The notes under the pieces are model-generated. The model did not search any database. It was not told where the DNA came from and was given only the letters and a program-made list of their open reading frames with translations. Of a stretch of 64,000 nucleotides of DNA, positions 8,581 through 17,319 are shown piece after piece. The stretch covers positions 1 through 64,000 of the forward strand of contig CAMTXU010000036.1 in the NCBI GenBank assembly GCA_947085815.1, given 5' to 3'. The DNA is from Fen-1258 sp947085815. Its GTDB lineage: Bacteria > Bacteroidota > Ignavibacteria > Ignavibacteriales > Melioribacteraceae. The position numbers and the translations under genes were made by a program. Position 1 is the stretch's first letter. Each line of letters opens with the position of its first letter.

Positions 8581-9717
8581 CTAGTTGCCCATCAGATTGG
8601 TTATAAATCGTAGATTTTTAGATGACGCGTTCAACATTACAATTTTTACAATAGCCGTTAACGGCACAGCAAGAAACATTCCTACTATTCCCCAAAGATA
8701 TCCCCACACCAGCAGCGAAAGAAGGATTACAAGCGGGTTTAATCCAAGCCTATCGCCAAATATCTTAGGCTCGATTATATTTCCTATAATATTTTGCATG
8801 ACTATTAAAACAACCGCAACCGAGAGTGCGTAACTGAAAGATTCATATTGAACAAGTGCCATCGACGCCGGAAGGATTACTGCTATAACAGAGCCAACAT
8901 TAGGAATGAAATTTAAGAGAAATGCCAGAGCTGCCCATATAATAAAAAACTCAATTTTGAAGAGCCACAAAATGAATCCTACTAGCACCCCGACCGAAAG
9001 ACTAATCAGCAGTTTTGTTACAACATATTTTTGAACTTGCTCGGTAATATCTTTAATGGTTTTTTGTAGTTTTATTTCTCGTTGAATTGTCATCGTTTCA
9101 AGGTCAGTTTCATAACCGTTTTCAGATTCGGAATGCTCCAGTTTTGTTTCCTTCTTCATTTTTTTTATTGATGACCTTACATCTTTTTCGACATAGCGCC
9201 ATCGGATAGCGGCAAAGATTTTATCGTGCCCGGTATTGATAAAAATAAAAAAGAAATAGATTAGTAATACCGCAACAACCACAGTTAACGTTGAAGAAAA
9301 TACTCCGCTTGCTAATACACCAATATCGATAGAATGTACAACTTTAGAGATGTCAAAGTGTGTCAGTAACCGATTCTTCAGTCCGAGGGAATTAGCCGTA
9401 GAACTGATAATGTGATTAAGTTTAGTTTCATACATCGGGAATCGAACGCTAAATGAAACAATTCTATCAATAATAACTTTCGAAATTCCATAGAATAAGG
9501 AGGTGGTCAACAATAAATCGATGAATATTATAATGGGAAGTGGGATTTTTTTTGACTTGAATAATTCGTTCAACGGTTCGAAGAAGAAAAAGAGAAGATA
9601 GGCTATCACTAACGGGATCAAAATATGCTGCAGCTCTTTCAAGACAAATCCAATAAAAATAAGACCTATTACAGAAACAAAAAATTTTACGACCGGATCG
9701 CGAAATGTCTTTTTCAT
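8581..9717 (-). CDS. AI-2E family transporter (PerM/YdiK-like membrane protein)
   Basis: Multi-pass inner-membrane protein. Hydrophobic segments include VSVIGLIFIGFVL, ILIPLVIAYLLFFFF, VVVAVLLIYFFFIFI and a C-terminal set with FLLNFIPNVGSVIAVILPA, the best conserved family motif, followed by PKIFGDRLGLNPLVILLSL. Members are annotated as autoinducer-2 exporters, but many move other substrates or ions, so the cargo is open. The ATG at 9717 begins MKKTFRDPVVKFF; an in-frame TTG at 9801 would add a hydrophilic leader and is unlikely. A charged insertion of ~55 residues (about 135-190, KKMKKETKLEHSESENGYET) lies between membrane segments, longer than in many relatives. Confidence 0.85.
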   Translation of the reverse strand: MKKTFRDPVVKFFVSVIGLIFIGFVLKELQHILIPLVIAYLLFFFFEPLNELFKSKKIPLPIIIFIDLLLTTSLFYGISKVIIDRIVSFSVRFPMYETKLNHIISSTANSLGLKNRLLTHFDISKVVHSIDIGVLASGVFSSTLTVVVAVLLIYFFFIFINTGHDKIFAAIRWRYVEKDVRSSIKKMKKETKLEHSESENGYETDLETMTIQREIKLQKTIKDITEQVQKYVVTKLLISLSVGVLVGFILWLFKIEFFIIWAALAFLLNFIPNVGSVIAVILPASMALVQYESFSYALSVAVVLIVMQNIIGNIIEPKIFGDRLGLNPLVILLSLLVWGYLWGIVGMFLAVPLTAIVKIVMLNASSKNLRFITNLMGN

Positions 9718-9845
9718 TGCTTTGACTTGATTATGTTTAATAGATAATTTACAAAAAATGAATTTATATAACCCATATTTTTTGATTAAATTAATTTCCA
9801 AGTAATACTATTTAATAATGTTTTGTTATAAGAGCTATTCTTAGA

Positions 9846-12410
9846 ATGAGCCACAAAGAAAAAATATCTTCTTCTGGTGTTGGTGTCTATATTCTAATTT
9901 TTAGCGCCGGTATAGTGGTGGCGCTCACGGTTTTGTACAGTCTCTTTATGGGACTTAGAACAAATTTTCTCTATTCAACTCTTCTTAATTCCGCTTTTGA
10001 AATAAAATCCAATGCTCTAAAAGCCCGTATCGAATTCGATAAAAATTTAGATCAGCCTTCCGAAGAGACGTTAAAAAGAGCTTTGGGATATCTTGATTTT
10101 GTTGAATTTAATGCAGGCGTAGTTTTTGAGCAAAAGGAAGAGACAAATATTATTTCGATTCCTATAAACGATGTTTCCTTAAAAGTAAGCGTTCAAAATT
10201 ATCAACAACTCCTGCCCGATTACCGCGCACTCTCTCTTAAAATTTCTTCTCTCGGCAAAGATGCCATAGACGCAAATTTGTACAACGAATGGGAACTACT
10301 TTTTACAAAATTAGAAGAACGTGCAAAAATTATTGAATTGAAAATTTACTCACTTCTCAAGTCTCAGACGGCTGATTATAAAATTACACAAGTTATACTA
10401 ATCGGTGTAAGTCTTATTCTTTGCGTTCTTACGGTTTTTTTCCTTTACCGCTCGGAAAATAACCGAATTAAATTTATACGCAAAGTCGAAAGTGCAAATC
10501 AGGGTTTAGAAATTGGATTGCGCAAAACAACTAAAGCGGAAGAAGCTCTTCAGAAAAGCCGAAGACAGCTTGATACTTTAATTCAGAATCTTCCCGGTAT
10601 GGTTTACAGAACTCGTTGTGACGGTTCATGGGCGTTCGAATTTGTAAGTGATAAATGTATAATGCTTACAGGGCATAAGGCAGATGATCTCATCAATAAT
10701 AAAACCGTTTCTTACTACGAGTTAATCCATCCGGAAGAAAAGAGAAAAGTATTAGAACAAATCCAACACGCGATTGAAGAGAAAAAACCATATCAGCTTG
10801 TTTACAGAATTCAAACTACCGGCGGTTACGAAAAATGGGTTTGGGAACAAGGAGTTGGTGTTTTTTCTGAAAGCGATGATGAACTGATTGCTCTCGAAGG
10901 ATTCGTAATTGATATAACCGAACAAAAAGTGGTTGAAGATCAATTGGAAGTTCAGAGCAATGCTCTTGAAGCTGCCGCAAACGGAATTGTTATACTGGAC
11001 AATGTAGGAAAAGTGTTATGGTGTAATTCCGCGTTTACAATTCTAACCGGCTACACTTTAAGAGAATTACTGGGAAAAGACCTTAATACCCTTAAAGCAG
11101 AATCTTTTCCGGAGCAGATTTATGAGCTGATGTGGAATACCGCAACCAACGGCAATATATGGCATGGTGAAATGGTTAACAGAAAAAAAGATGGAAGTCT
11201 ATACAATGAGGAAATGACTATAACTCCAATAAAAGATTCTTTGGGACAAATAAAATACTTTGTTTCCATCAAACAAGATATTACAGAAAGAATTAAGGCT
11301 GAGGAGGCGCTTCGTGAAAGCGAGCTTCGGTTTAGAGGACTTTTCGAAAACGCCACGATTGGTATTTACCGAACTTCATACGACGGTAGAATACTGATGG
11401 CGAATCCAACTTTGATTAAAATATTCGGTTACGACTCATTCGATGATATTTCAAAAGCTTCAATAAAACTTAATTATGCCGATCCGGATACACGGGAGAT
11501 TTTTCAAAAAGAGATAAAAGAGAACGGGAGTATTTTTGGTTTTGAATCTCAATGGAGAAAGAAAGACGGAACCATAATATATATACGTGAAAGCGCAAGA
11601 TCTGTTAAAGACGAAAGCGGTGCAATTGTCTATTATGAGGGCACCGTTGAAGATATCAGCAATAAAAAGAAGATTGAGGAATATCTTGTTGAAGCGAAAG
11701 AGCGCGCCGAGCAATCTGATAATCTGAAATCGGACTTTCTTGCTCAGATGTCACACGAAATCCGAACTCCATTAAATGTTATTCTTAGTTTCACAGGTAT
11801 GATGAAAGACGAATTACAAGAACAGGTTGACGATGAAATGAAAAACGCGTTCGATGTAATTGAGGAGGAGGGAAAGAGAATTATGAGAACCGTCGAGCTG
11901 ATATTAAATATGTCCGAACTTCAAACGGGGTCTTATTCCTACTGCAAAAAAAGTATTGATTTATTTAAAGACGTGCTTCAAAAAATTCATCGAAGTTTTC
12001 AATTAATTGCCGATAAGAAAAAAATTCTTTTCGGGTTGTATAATAACTGTCAAGATGCATTCATTCAAGCTGACGAATATTCTATCAATCAAGTTTTTCA
12101 TCATTTGGTAGATAACGCGCTAAAATATACTGCTCAAGGGAAAGTTGATATTACGATGGGTCTCGACCCCAAAAACAATATATATGTTGATGTTATCGAC
12201 ACCGGAATTGGTATTGGCGATGAATTTATGCCAAACTTGTTCGAGCCATTCTCAAGAGAAGAAAAAGGATACACAAGAAATTTTGAGGGTAACGGTCTGG
12301 GTCTCGCCTTGTCGAAAAAATATTGCGATCTTAACGGCGCGGAAATTAAAGCCGCCAGCGTTAAAGGAAAGGGCACTACTTTCCGGGTGACTTTTTCGAA
12401 TACCAATTAA
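9846..12410 (+). CDS. membrane-bound hybrid-free sensor histidine kinase with three PAS domains
   Basis: Two-component sensor of 854 residues. A membrane segment at ~12-35 and another at ~180-202 flank a ~145-residue extracytoplasmic helical region. A short coiled coil leads into three PAS/PAC modules (~230-360, 365-485, 495-615; DITEQKVVEDQ, DITERIKAEEA and DISNKKKIEEY mark their ends). The HisKA box is SDFLAQMSHEIRTPLN with H637. The ATPase has the N box HHLVDNALKYT, DTGIGIGDE and GNGLGLALS. No receiver domain and no neighbouring response regulator were seen, so it is an orphan kinase. The following GNAT gene starts 10 bases downstream and may be cotranscribed. Confidence 0.92.
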   Translation: MSHKEKISSSGVGVYILIFSAGIVVALTVLYSLFMGLRTNFLYSTLLNSAFEIKSNALKARIEFDKNLDQPSEETLKRALGYLDFVEFNAGVVFEQKEETNIISIPINDVSLKVSVQNYQQLLPDYRALSLKISSLGKDAIDANLYNEWELLFTKLEERAKIIELKIYSLLKSQTADYKITQVILIGVSLILCVLTVFFLYRSENNRIKFIRKVESANQGLEIGLRKTTKAEEALQKSRRQLDTLIQNLPGMVYRTRCDGSWAFEFVSDKCIMLTGHKADDLINNKTVSYYELIHPEEKRKVLEQIQHAIEEKKPYQLVYRIQTTGGYEKWVWEQGVGVFSESDDELIALEGFVIDITEQKVVEDQLEVQSNALEAAANGIVILDNVGKVLWCNSAFTILTGYTLRELLGKDLNTLKAESFPEQIYELMWNTATNGNIWHGEMVNRKKDGSLYNEEMTITPIKDSLGQIKYFVSIKQDITERIKAEEALRESELRFRGLFENATIGIYRTSYDGRILMANPTLIKIFGYDSFDDISKASIKLNYADPDTREIFQKEIKENGSIFGFESQWRKKDGTIIYIRESARSVKDESGAIVYYEGTVEDISNKKKIEEYLVEAKERAEQSDNLKSDFLAQMSHEIRTPLNVILSFTGMMKDELQEQVDDEMKNAFDVIEEEGKRIMRTVELILNMSELQTGSYSYCKKSIDLFKDVLQKIHRSFQLIADKKKILFGLYNNCQDAFIQADEYSINQVFHHLVDNALKYTAQGKVDITMGLDPKNNIYVDVIDTGIGIGDEFMPNLFEPFSREEKGYTRNFEGNGLGLALSKKYCDLNGAEIKAASVKGKGTTFRVTFSNTN

Positions 12411-12420
12411 TTCTATAGCT

Positions 12421-12981
12421 ATGAAGCTCATATTCAAACCTTTAACAGAAAAAACATGGCATGATTTTGAAATCCTTTTCGGTTCGCGAGGTGCATGCGG
12501 TGGCTGCTGGTGTATGTCGTGGCGATTGAAATCTTCTGATTTTGAAAAAGGAAAGGGAGAGGGAAACAAAAAGAAAATTAGGAGCTTAGTTAAATCGAAC
12601 GAACAGATTGGGATAATAGGATATATTGGAAAAAAAGCGGTTGCATGGTGTTCTGTTGCCCCGCGAGAAAAGTTTATCCGATTAGAAAACTCGCGTGTTC
12701 TAAAAAAAATTGATGTTGAGCCGGTCTGGTCTATCTCCTGTTTTTTTATTTCTAAAGAGTATAGGAAAAAAGGATTATCTGCGGAATTACTTAAAGGAGT
12801 TATCGCTTTTTGCAAAAAGAAAAAAGTTAAGATACTTGAAGGTTATCCTGTAGTGCCTTACAGCAAAGAGATTCCCGCTGCATTTGCATGGACGGGAATT
12901 CCCGCTTCTTTTGAAAAAGTCGGTTTTGAAGTCGCCGCGAGAAGAAGCAAATCAAGACCGATTATGAGATATTTTATTTAA
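12421..12981 (+). CDS. GNAT family N-acetyltransferase
   Basis: A 186-residue acyltransferase-fold protein. The acetyl-CoA loop is visible as CFFISKEYRKKGLSAELLKG (R/K-x-x-G-x-S), preceded by the strand VWSISCF and followed by the helix VIAFCKKKKVKILEGYP. The N-terminal GSRGACGGCWCMSWR motif, rich in cysteine and tryptophan, is typical of one uncharacterised GNAT subgroup. Substrate unknown. It starts 10 bases after the histidine kinase and is probably in the same transcript; whether they work together is not shown. Confidence 0.85.
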   Translation: MKLIFKPLTEKTWHDFEILFGSRGACGGCWCMSWRLKSSDFEKGKGEGNKKKIRSLVKSNEQIGIIGYIGKKAVAWCSVAPREKFIRLENSRVLKKIDVEPVWSISCFFISKEYRKKGLSAELLKGVIAFCKKKKVKILEGYPVVPYSKEIPAAFAWTGIPASFEKVGFEVAARRSKSRPIMRYFI

Positions 12982-13076
12982 TTTAGTTGCGCAATTTTTT
13001 AAATCGAGAATCTTTCATCGTCCAAAAGCGGAATAAAGTGATTGCCGCAAGGGATATTCTGAACCATGGAGAATCA

Positions 13077-13595
13077 ATGAAATCGAAGTCAAAACTGATT
13101 GCAGTGCTTTTTTTCTTTTGCTCAATTTTAATCGCACAGAATGATATTGCAACAACAACTATTGTTAATGTGGGAGATATGATGCCGGCATTCAAAACAA
13201 ATTCTCTTTCCGGTAATTCATTTTCATCCGATGTATTGAAAGGAAAAGTTGTGTTAATAAATTTCTGGGCAACCTGGTGTTCGCCGTGCAAAGCAGAATT
13301 CCCACTTCTTCAAAAGAATATTTATGATAAAATTAAGGATGACAATTTTTCGGTTCTCTGTATCTCGCGCAGTGAGAAAGAAGACGTTGTAAAGAAATTT
13401 ATTGAGCAGTTTAAGTATACTTTCCCTGTATACCTCGATCCGGAAGGAAAGACATATAATCTATTCGCCAGTAAATATATTCCCCGAAACTTTGTAGTTG
13501 GCAAAGATGGAAAAATAAAATGGGCTTCTACCGGCTTCAAGAAATCCGAATTTAACGAAATGATCAAATTGATCGAAAATGAATTGAATAAGTAA
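13077..13595 (+). CDS. TlpA/ResA-like secreted thioredoxin-fold protein
   Basis: Predicted exported disulfide oxidoreductase. The first ~20 residues are a signal sequence (KLIAVLFFFCSILIAQ). The AhpC/TSA-type thioredoxin fold starts with VGDMMPAFKTNSLSGN and has the redox motif WATWCSPCKAEFP with C68 and C71, then IPRNFVVGKDGKIKW carrying the cis-proline region. It probably reduces disulfides in the periplasm, for example during cytochrome c maturation, but no such genes adjoin it. I chose the ATG at 13077, six bases after GGAGA; the open frame extends upstream to 12987 only through a TTG. It is 172 residues long. Confidence 0.88.
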   Translation: MKSKSKLIAVLFFFCSILIAQNDIATTTIVNVGDMMPAFKTNSLSGNSFSSDVLKGKVVLINFWATWCSPCKAEFPLLQKNIYDKIKDDNFSVLCISRSEKEDVVKKFIEQFKYTFPVYLDPEGKTYNLFASKYIPRNFVVGKDGKIKWASTGFKKSEFNEMIKLIENELNK

Positions 13596-13608
13596 ATCTT
13601 CCTTATAA

Positions 13609-13637
13609 AATCCTCCCCTTTAGCAATGGGGAGGATT
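13609..13637. terminator. terminator hairpin after the TlpA-like gene
   Basis: AATCCTCCCC (13609-13618) pairs perfectly with GGGGAGGATT (13628-13637) around a nine-base loop. On the minus strand the stem runs into TTTTATAA, so it may act in both directions, closing the plus-strand gene and the convergent lipoprotein gene. Confidence 0.6.
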
Positions 13638-13723
13638 AAATTCTTCGACAAATAACTTCCCCGTAGAACATGTCTAAAGAAAATCAAAGAATTACGAATA
13701 CCATCTGAGAAGGTATAATGTCA

Positions 13724-14743
13724 CTATCTAATCAACAGGAACTTGGTTTCTTTTTGTGAAAAAGAATTGATATATCCCTTCGCAATCAATGTTTTGTTTA
13801 CTTGAGTAATAATGAATTGATAATACCACACAAACCACTCGCGGAATGTTGTTTGATCTTTGTAAACAGAATTTAGATATAATTTCACAAAGAGAGTTCT
13901 GTTCTTTTCTATATAATTGAGCAGGTCGGGTGATATAATTGCGGCAACATCATTCAGTTTTTTTTGATCATCTAATTTTAGAAACGGTATAGATGAGTTT
14001 TTGCTATTTACGATTTCGCTCAAATCGGTTTTTGAAATTATCGAATCCTTTCTCTCTATTTCCGTTCCATAATAACCTGCCGTATAATTTCCGGTTCTTT
14101 GAAATTTATTCACAAACAGATCAAATGGTTGTACATCACCGCCGGTTTCATTTTCGAGAATTGCTAAATAATATCTATTTGCGCCCCGATGCGGCGCTTC
14201 TGCTTTGAGAAACTTTTCTTCTATTACCGGCATCTGCCAATAATAATGCGCTACATTTCCCAAAATAAAAAATGATGCCTCCTTAAATGAAATATTTTTG
14301 AAAGCGGAAATATTCTTATAAGCTTCTTTAATCTTGGGCAGCCGATCAATCGCAATAAGACTCATTTCGCGCCCGAGTGAATCGGCAGTCTTTTTTAATT
14401 GATTTCCGTTCTCAATATCTATCACCATACATGTCGGAACAAATTTACCTTCCGCCGTTTTCTTAACGAGCCCTTCGCCGAACAGATCGTTAATGTATAA
14501 GTTGTAGGTGCCTTCATTTAGTTTGAAGTGTTCTTTAATTTCTTCCGAAGTAAAACCATTGTGGAGTAGAACAAGAATTTCTTTTAAATGATTTTCTTCC
14601 AGATTGATTGCCGGAGCGGAGAAATTATTAGAGATAACCTGAACTTCAAATTTATTCCGGAGAGTTTCCGGAATATTTTTTTTCTGTGTACATGCAGCTA
14701 AAAGGAGTAAAGATAAAACGAGGGCTGTTATTTTTGTGTTCAG
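13724..14743 (-). CDS. predicted lipoprotein with winged-helix-like segment, probable CTG start
   Basis: Function not recognised. The frame with an ATG at 14428 stays open upstream and encodes a textbook lipoprotein signal, NTKITALVLSLLLLAAC, just after a CTG at 14743 that has GGAG six bases before it. No ATG, GTG or TTG fits, so CTG is the likely start, giving 339 residues. After the lipobox, residues ~50-110 (KEILVLLHNGFTSEEIKEHF, then INDLFGEGLVKK) look like a winged helix, unusual in an exported protein. The rest is mixed, with aromatic clusters such as GNVAHYYWQMP and FREWFVWYYQF. It lies convergent to the TlpA-like gene. A start further downstream at 14428 would remove the signal and break the domain. 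Confidence 0.7.
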   Translation of the reverse strand: MNTKITALVLSLLLLAACTQKKNIPETLRNKFEVQVISNNFSAPAINLEENHLKEILVLLHNGFTSEEIKEHFKLNEGTYNLYINDLFGEGLVKKTAEGKFVPTCMVIDIENGNQLKKTADSLGREMSLIAIDRLPKIKEAYKNISAFKNISFKEASFFILGNVAHYYWQMPVIEEKFLKAEAPHRGANRYYLAILENETGGDVQPFDLFVNKFQRTGNYTAGYYGTEIERKDSIISKTDLSEIVNSKNSSIPFLKLDDQKKLNDVAAIISPDLLNYIEKNRTLFVKLYLNSVYKDQTTFREWFVWYYQFIITQVNKTLIAKGYINSFSQKETKFLLIR

Positions 14744-14807
14744 TTTCTACTCCGTGTGATCCTTAAACTGTTTTTAATAATAATAGAACGCGAATATTAT
14801 TAACACT

Positions 14808-15806
14808 CTACTTTTTATATCCAATCATCAGCGATGAGCCGAAGCTTGTATCTTTTCTTTCTATCTTTTTGATGCCCGCACTTGTAAACCAATTTTTCAT
14901 TTCTGTTTCAGTATATGTATCGCCCCGCTCTGTCCCGACTAGCATGTTCAATGCAAAGTACGCCCCGCCCGCAGGTTCTGTTCTATCTTCGTTCATCACC
15001 CAATCTTTAATTACAATCTGTCCCCCGCTATTCAAAGCATCATAACATTTTTTTATCAACAGATTATTTTCCTCTAAACTGTTTATATGAACAATTGCCG
15101 AAAGGAAAATAAGGTCGTATCCAGTCCCAAAATCATCTGAAAGATAATTACCACTTAAGAATGAAATTTTTTCCGTCATCTTTTCTTCTGCAACGTATCT
15201 GTTTGTAATTGGAATAACTTCCGGAAGATCGAATACAACGGCGTTTATGTTCATTTTCTTTTTGATGAACTCCATTGCAAATGCGCCCGAGCCGCCGCCG
15301 ACATCGATCATACGATTCACGTTTGAAAAGTCGATGAGCATTGCCGTTAACTTCGCTTCTTTAACTCCGCGGTAATGCATTGCTGCTATGAACGATTCCA
15401 GCCAATCTATTCCGCCTGATGACGGCTTCCGTTCAGCGGTAGATGTTCCCGCTTTAACTGATTCTGTTAACGAACTCCAGGTAGTCCACAAACCGATCGA
15501 GTGAAAGAGTCCGCCCATAAATTCAGGCTTGCCCTTGACTAAATATTGAGACGCGCTTTCTGTGTTATAAAATTTTCCGTGAACTTTGCGTAAAAAACCG
15601 AGCGCCGCAAGTGCGTTCATTAATCGGTCGGTTGCACGCTCATCCGCATTAATCTTCTGTGCAACGTCTTTTGAATGCATCATATGTTTATCGAGCACAG
15701 TAAATAGACCAAGTTCAATTGCAGATAAAAGTATTCTGCTTTGCTGAAAAGAGTTTGCAAGTGTACGGATTTCTTCGGGTTTGAGATAATCGTTATTAGT
15801 GTTCAT
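14808..15806 (-). CDS. SAM-dependent O-methyltransferase, acetylserotonin/hydroxyneurosporene type
   Basis: A 332-residue class I methyltransferase. The N-terminal ~100 residues form the winged-helix dimerization domain of plant-type O-methyltransferases (SRILLSAIELGLFTVLDKH, then RLMNALAALGFLRK). The catalytic domain has the SAM loop MIDVGGGSGAFAMEFI, then VVFDLPEVIP and YDLIFLSAIVHINSL, with GGQIVIKDWVMNED late. The substrate is unknown. Family members act on small hydroxylated aromatics, antibiotics or carotenoids, and no such pathway genes lie nearby. It is full length with an ATG start. Confidence 0.85.
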   Translation of the reverse strand: MNTNNDYLKPEEIRTLANSFQQSRILLSAIELGLFTVLDKHMMHSKDVAQKINADERATDRLMNALAALGFLRKVHGKFYNTESASQYLVKGKPEFMGGLFHSIGLWTTWSSLTESVKAGTSTAERKPSSGGIDWLESFIAAMHYRGVKEAKLTAMLIDFSNVNRMIDVGGGSGAFAMEFIKKKMNINAVVFDLPEVIPITNRYVAEEKMTEKISFLSGNYLSDDFGTGYDLIFLSAIVHINSLEENNLLIKKCYDALNSGGQIVIKDWVMNEDRTEPAGGAYFALNMLVGTERGDTYTETEMKNWFTSAGIKKIERKDTSFGSSLMIGYKK

Positions 15807-15984
15807 GCAGTTATTGTCTGTCTGTTATTTTTCCCTAATTGAATTTAACTGTATGCCTGCCATATTTCCATCTTGAATTTTCATTTTCTTTTTCCTTTTT
15901 TCAATCAAAATGAATACTCATAGCCAAAGTTCTTCTTGTTTAACAAGCTATTTGCTTTTTTAATTAGTGAATATTTTTTCGGAC

Positions 15985-16013
15985 TTGACTATTTCAAAAA
16001 AAAACATTATTTA
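15985..16013 (+). promoter_or_regulatory. sigma-70-like promoter for the repeat lipoprotein
   Basis: TTGACT (15985-15990) and TATTTA (16008-16013) are spaced 17 bases apart, and the predicted transcript would start about 40 bases before the ATG at 16062. The spacer contains an A9 run. This was matched by eye only. Confidence 0.45.
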
Positions 16014-16061
16014 ATTAGCGGAAACTTGAAGTAACTTTTCAATAACCAAACTTGGGGAGAT

Positions 16062-17144
16062 ATGAAACCCTTCATCAAAGCAGCAACAATTCTTTTTCTA
16101 TTTACAATTCTCAGTTCATGTAGCGATCCGGGGTCTGATACAGATCACCAGTTCAAAAACCCGAATGAAATGACATGGACTTCTGATACGCTCGCTTATC
16201 CGGGAAGTTACCAAACAAATATGACCTCAATCTGGGGCAGTTCCCCGCATGATGTTTGGGCTGCGGGGCATAACGATCAAAGTATTGGGAATTTGTGGCA
16301 CTTCAATGGTGTTAAATGGGAACCATATAATTTATTTAAAGATATTCCGAGTAGTGCAAACTCCTTGTTTAAAGTTTTTGGATTTTCTGCGAATAATGTT
16401 TGGGTTGTTGGAAACAGAATTTTTGATGAATACAAACCAGAGAGAATAACAGTAAGAAAAAGTTTAGTTTTACAATATGATGGTATCCGATGGAAAGAGC
16501 ACAATTTGTTTATCAATGGTTGGATTAATGACGTTTGGGGGAAAAGTCCCAATGATGTTTGGGTTTCAGGTTGGGGAATTATATCAAATTTTAATGGAAC
16601 TTCTTGGAAATCGGATACACTAAAATATTTTACTAATAGTGACAGATTTCAGTTAAATGATTATAGAGAAACATCAACTGGGAAATATATGATGGGGGTT
16701 CATTTGGTGAACTCTTTTGTCGATGTAATATATTACTTTTTCAAAAAGGAGAATAATAGCTGGCATGTAAAAGATTCTATTAGAATCAATTCTACTAACG
16801 CACTATATAAATTTGGTTTTAACCAATATATATCAGGAGATAATACACTTTATTCTTTTGCAAATGACGGTATATACGAACTAAGAAATGAAAAGTGGGA
16901 AAAGATAAAACAAACATTCTCACCGATTTATGCAATGATAAAACTGAACAGCCGAAATATGATAGCCGTTGGAGATTTTGGGCAAGTTCTTTTTTATGAT
17001 GGCAGTTCATGGCAACAAATTCAAAAGTTATATAACACAAAAATTGTTTATCGTGGAATTTGGTCGGATGGAAAAGAAATATTTATAGTCGGAATGATGG
17101 CTGCTGAATCACCACAAAAAACAATTGTATGGCACGGAAAATAA
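16062..17144 (+). CDS. lipoprotein with WG..NDVWV-type beta-propeller-like repeats
   Basis: An exported lipoprotein of 360 residues. The signal ends with the lipobox ILSSC near residue 20. The body has repeated units built on a W-G-x-S-x-x-D-V-W pattern: SIWGSSPHDVWAAGH, VFGFSANNVWVVGN, VWGKSPNDVWVSGW, and weaker later copies such as MIAVGDFGQVLFYDG and GIWSDGKEIFIVG. Such repeats normally build beta-propellers in surface proteins of this phylum. No enzymatic motif is visible. GGGGAG six bases upstream supports the ATG. The substrate or partner is unknown. Confidence 0.75.
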   Translation: MKPFIKAATILFLFTILSSCSDPGSDTDHQFKNPNEMTWTSDTLAYPGSYQTNMTSIWGSSPHDVWAAGHNDQSIGNLWHFNGVKWEPYNLFKDIPSSANSLFKVFGFSANNVWVVGNRIFDEYKPERITVRKSLVLQYDGIRWKEHNLFINGWINDVWGKSPNDVWVSGWGIISNFNGTSWKSDTLKYFTNSDRFQLNDYRETSTGKYMMGVHLVNSFVDVIYYFFKKENNSWHVKDSIRINSTNALYKFGFNQYISGDNTLYSFANDGIYELRNEKWEKIKQTFSPIYAMIKLNSRNMIAVGDFGQVLFYDGSSWQQIQKLYNTKIVYRGIWSDGKEIFIVGMMAAESPQKTIVWHGK

Positions 17145-17194
17145 ATTATAATAACTGTTTGGAGGTTATGGAGTAAACATCTAAATAACAAAAC

Positions 17195-17280
17195 GAGGGG
17201 TGCGCTAACACCCCTCAAATCGCAAATAAATATGTCCGAGAAAGACAACTATAGGGTTGCTCCACCCTTTTTTATTTGCA
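17195..17280 (+). other. structured intergenic RNA region with terminator
   Basis: Several hairpins follow one another. GAGGGGTG/CACCCCTC (17195-17202 with 17209-17216) has an eight-base perfect stem. A weak TGTC/GACA stem comes next. AGGGT/ACCCT (17253-17257 with 17264-17268) is followed directly by TTTTTT, a plausible intrinsic terminator. GCAAATAAA (17222-17230) can also pair with TTTATTTGC (17271-17279), which would compete with the terminator. It could simply end the upstream lipoprotein gene, or be a leader or small RNA before the type IX cargo gene. Confidence 0.45.
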
Positions 17281-17319
17281 ACACAAATATAAACTTTTTA
17301 AAAACAATTGGAGTTTAAT

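Noticed and set aside
12252..12815. 187-codon minus-strand frame across the end of the kinase and the GNAT gene
   Set aside because: It is antisense to two clear coding genes and has no family motifs; it is a reading-frame shadow.
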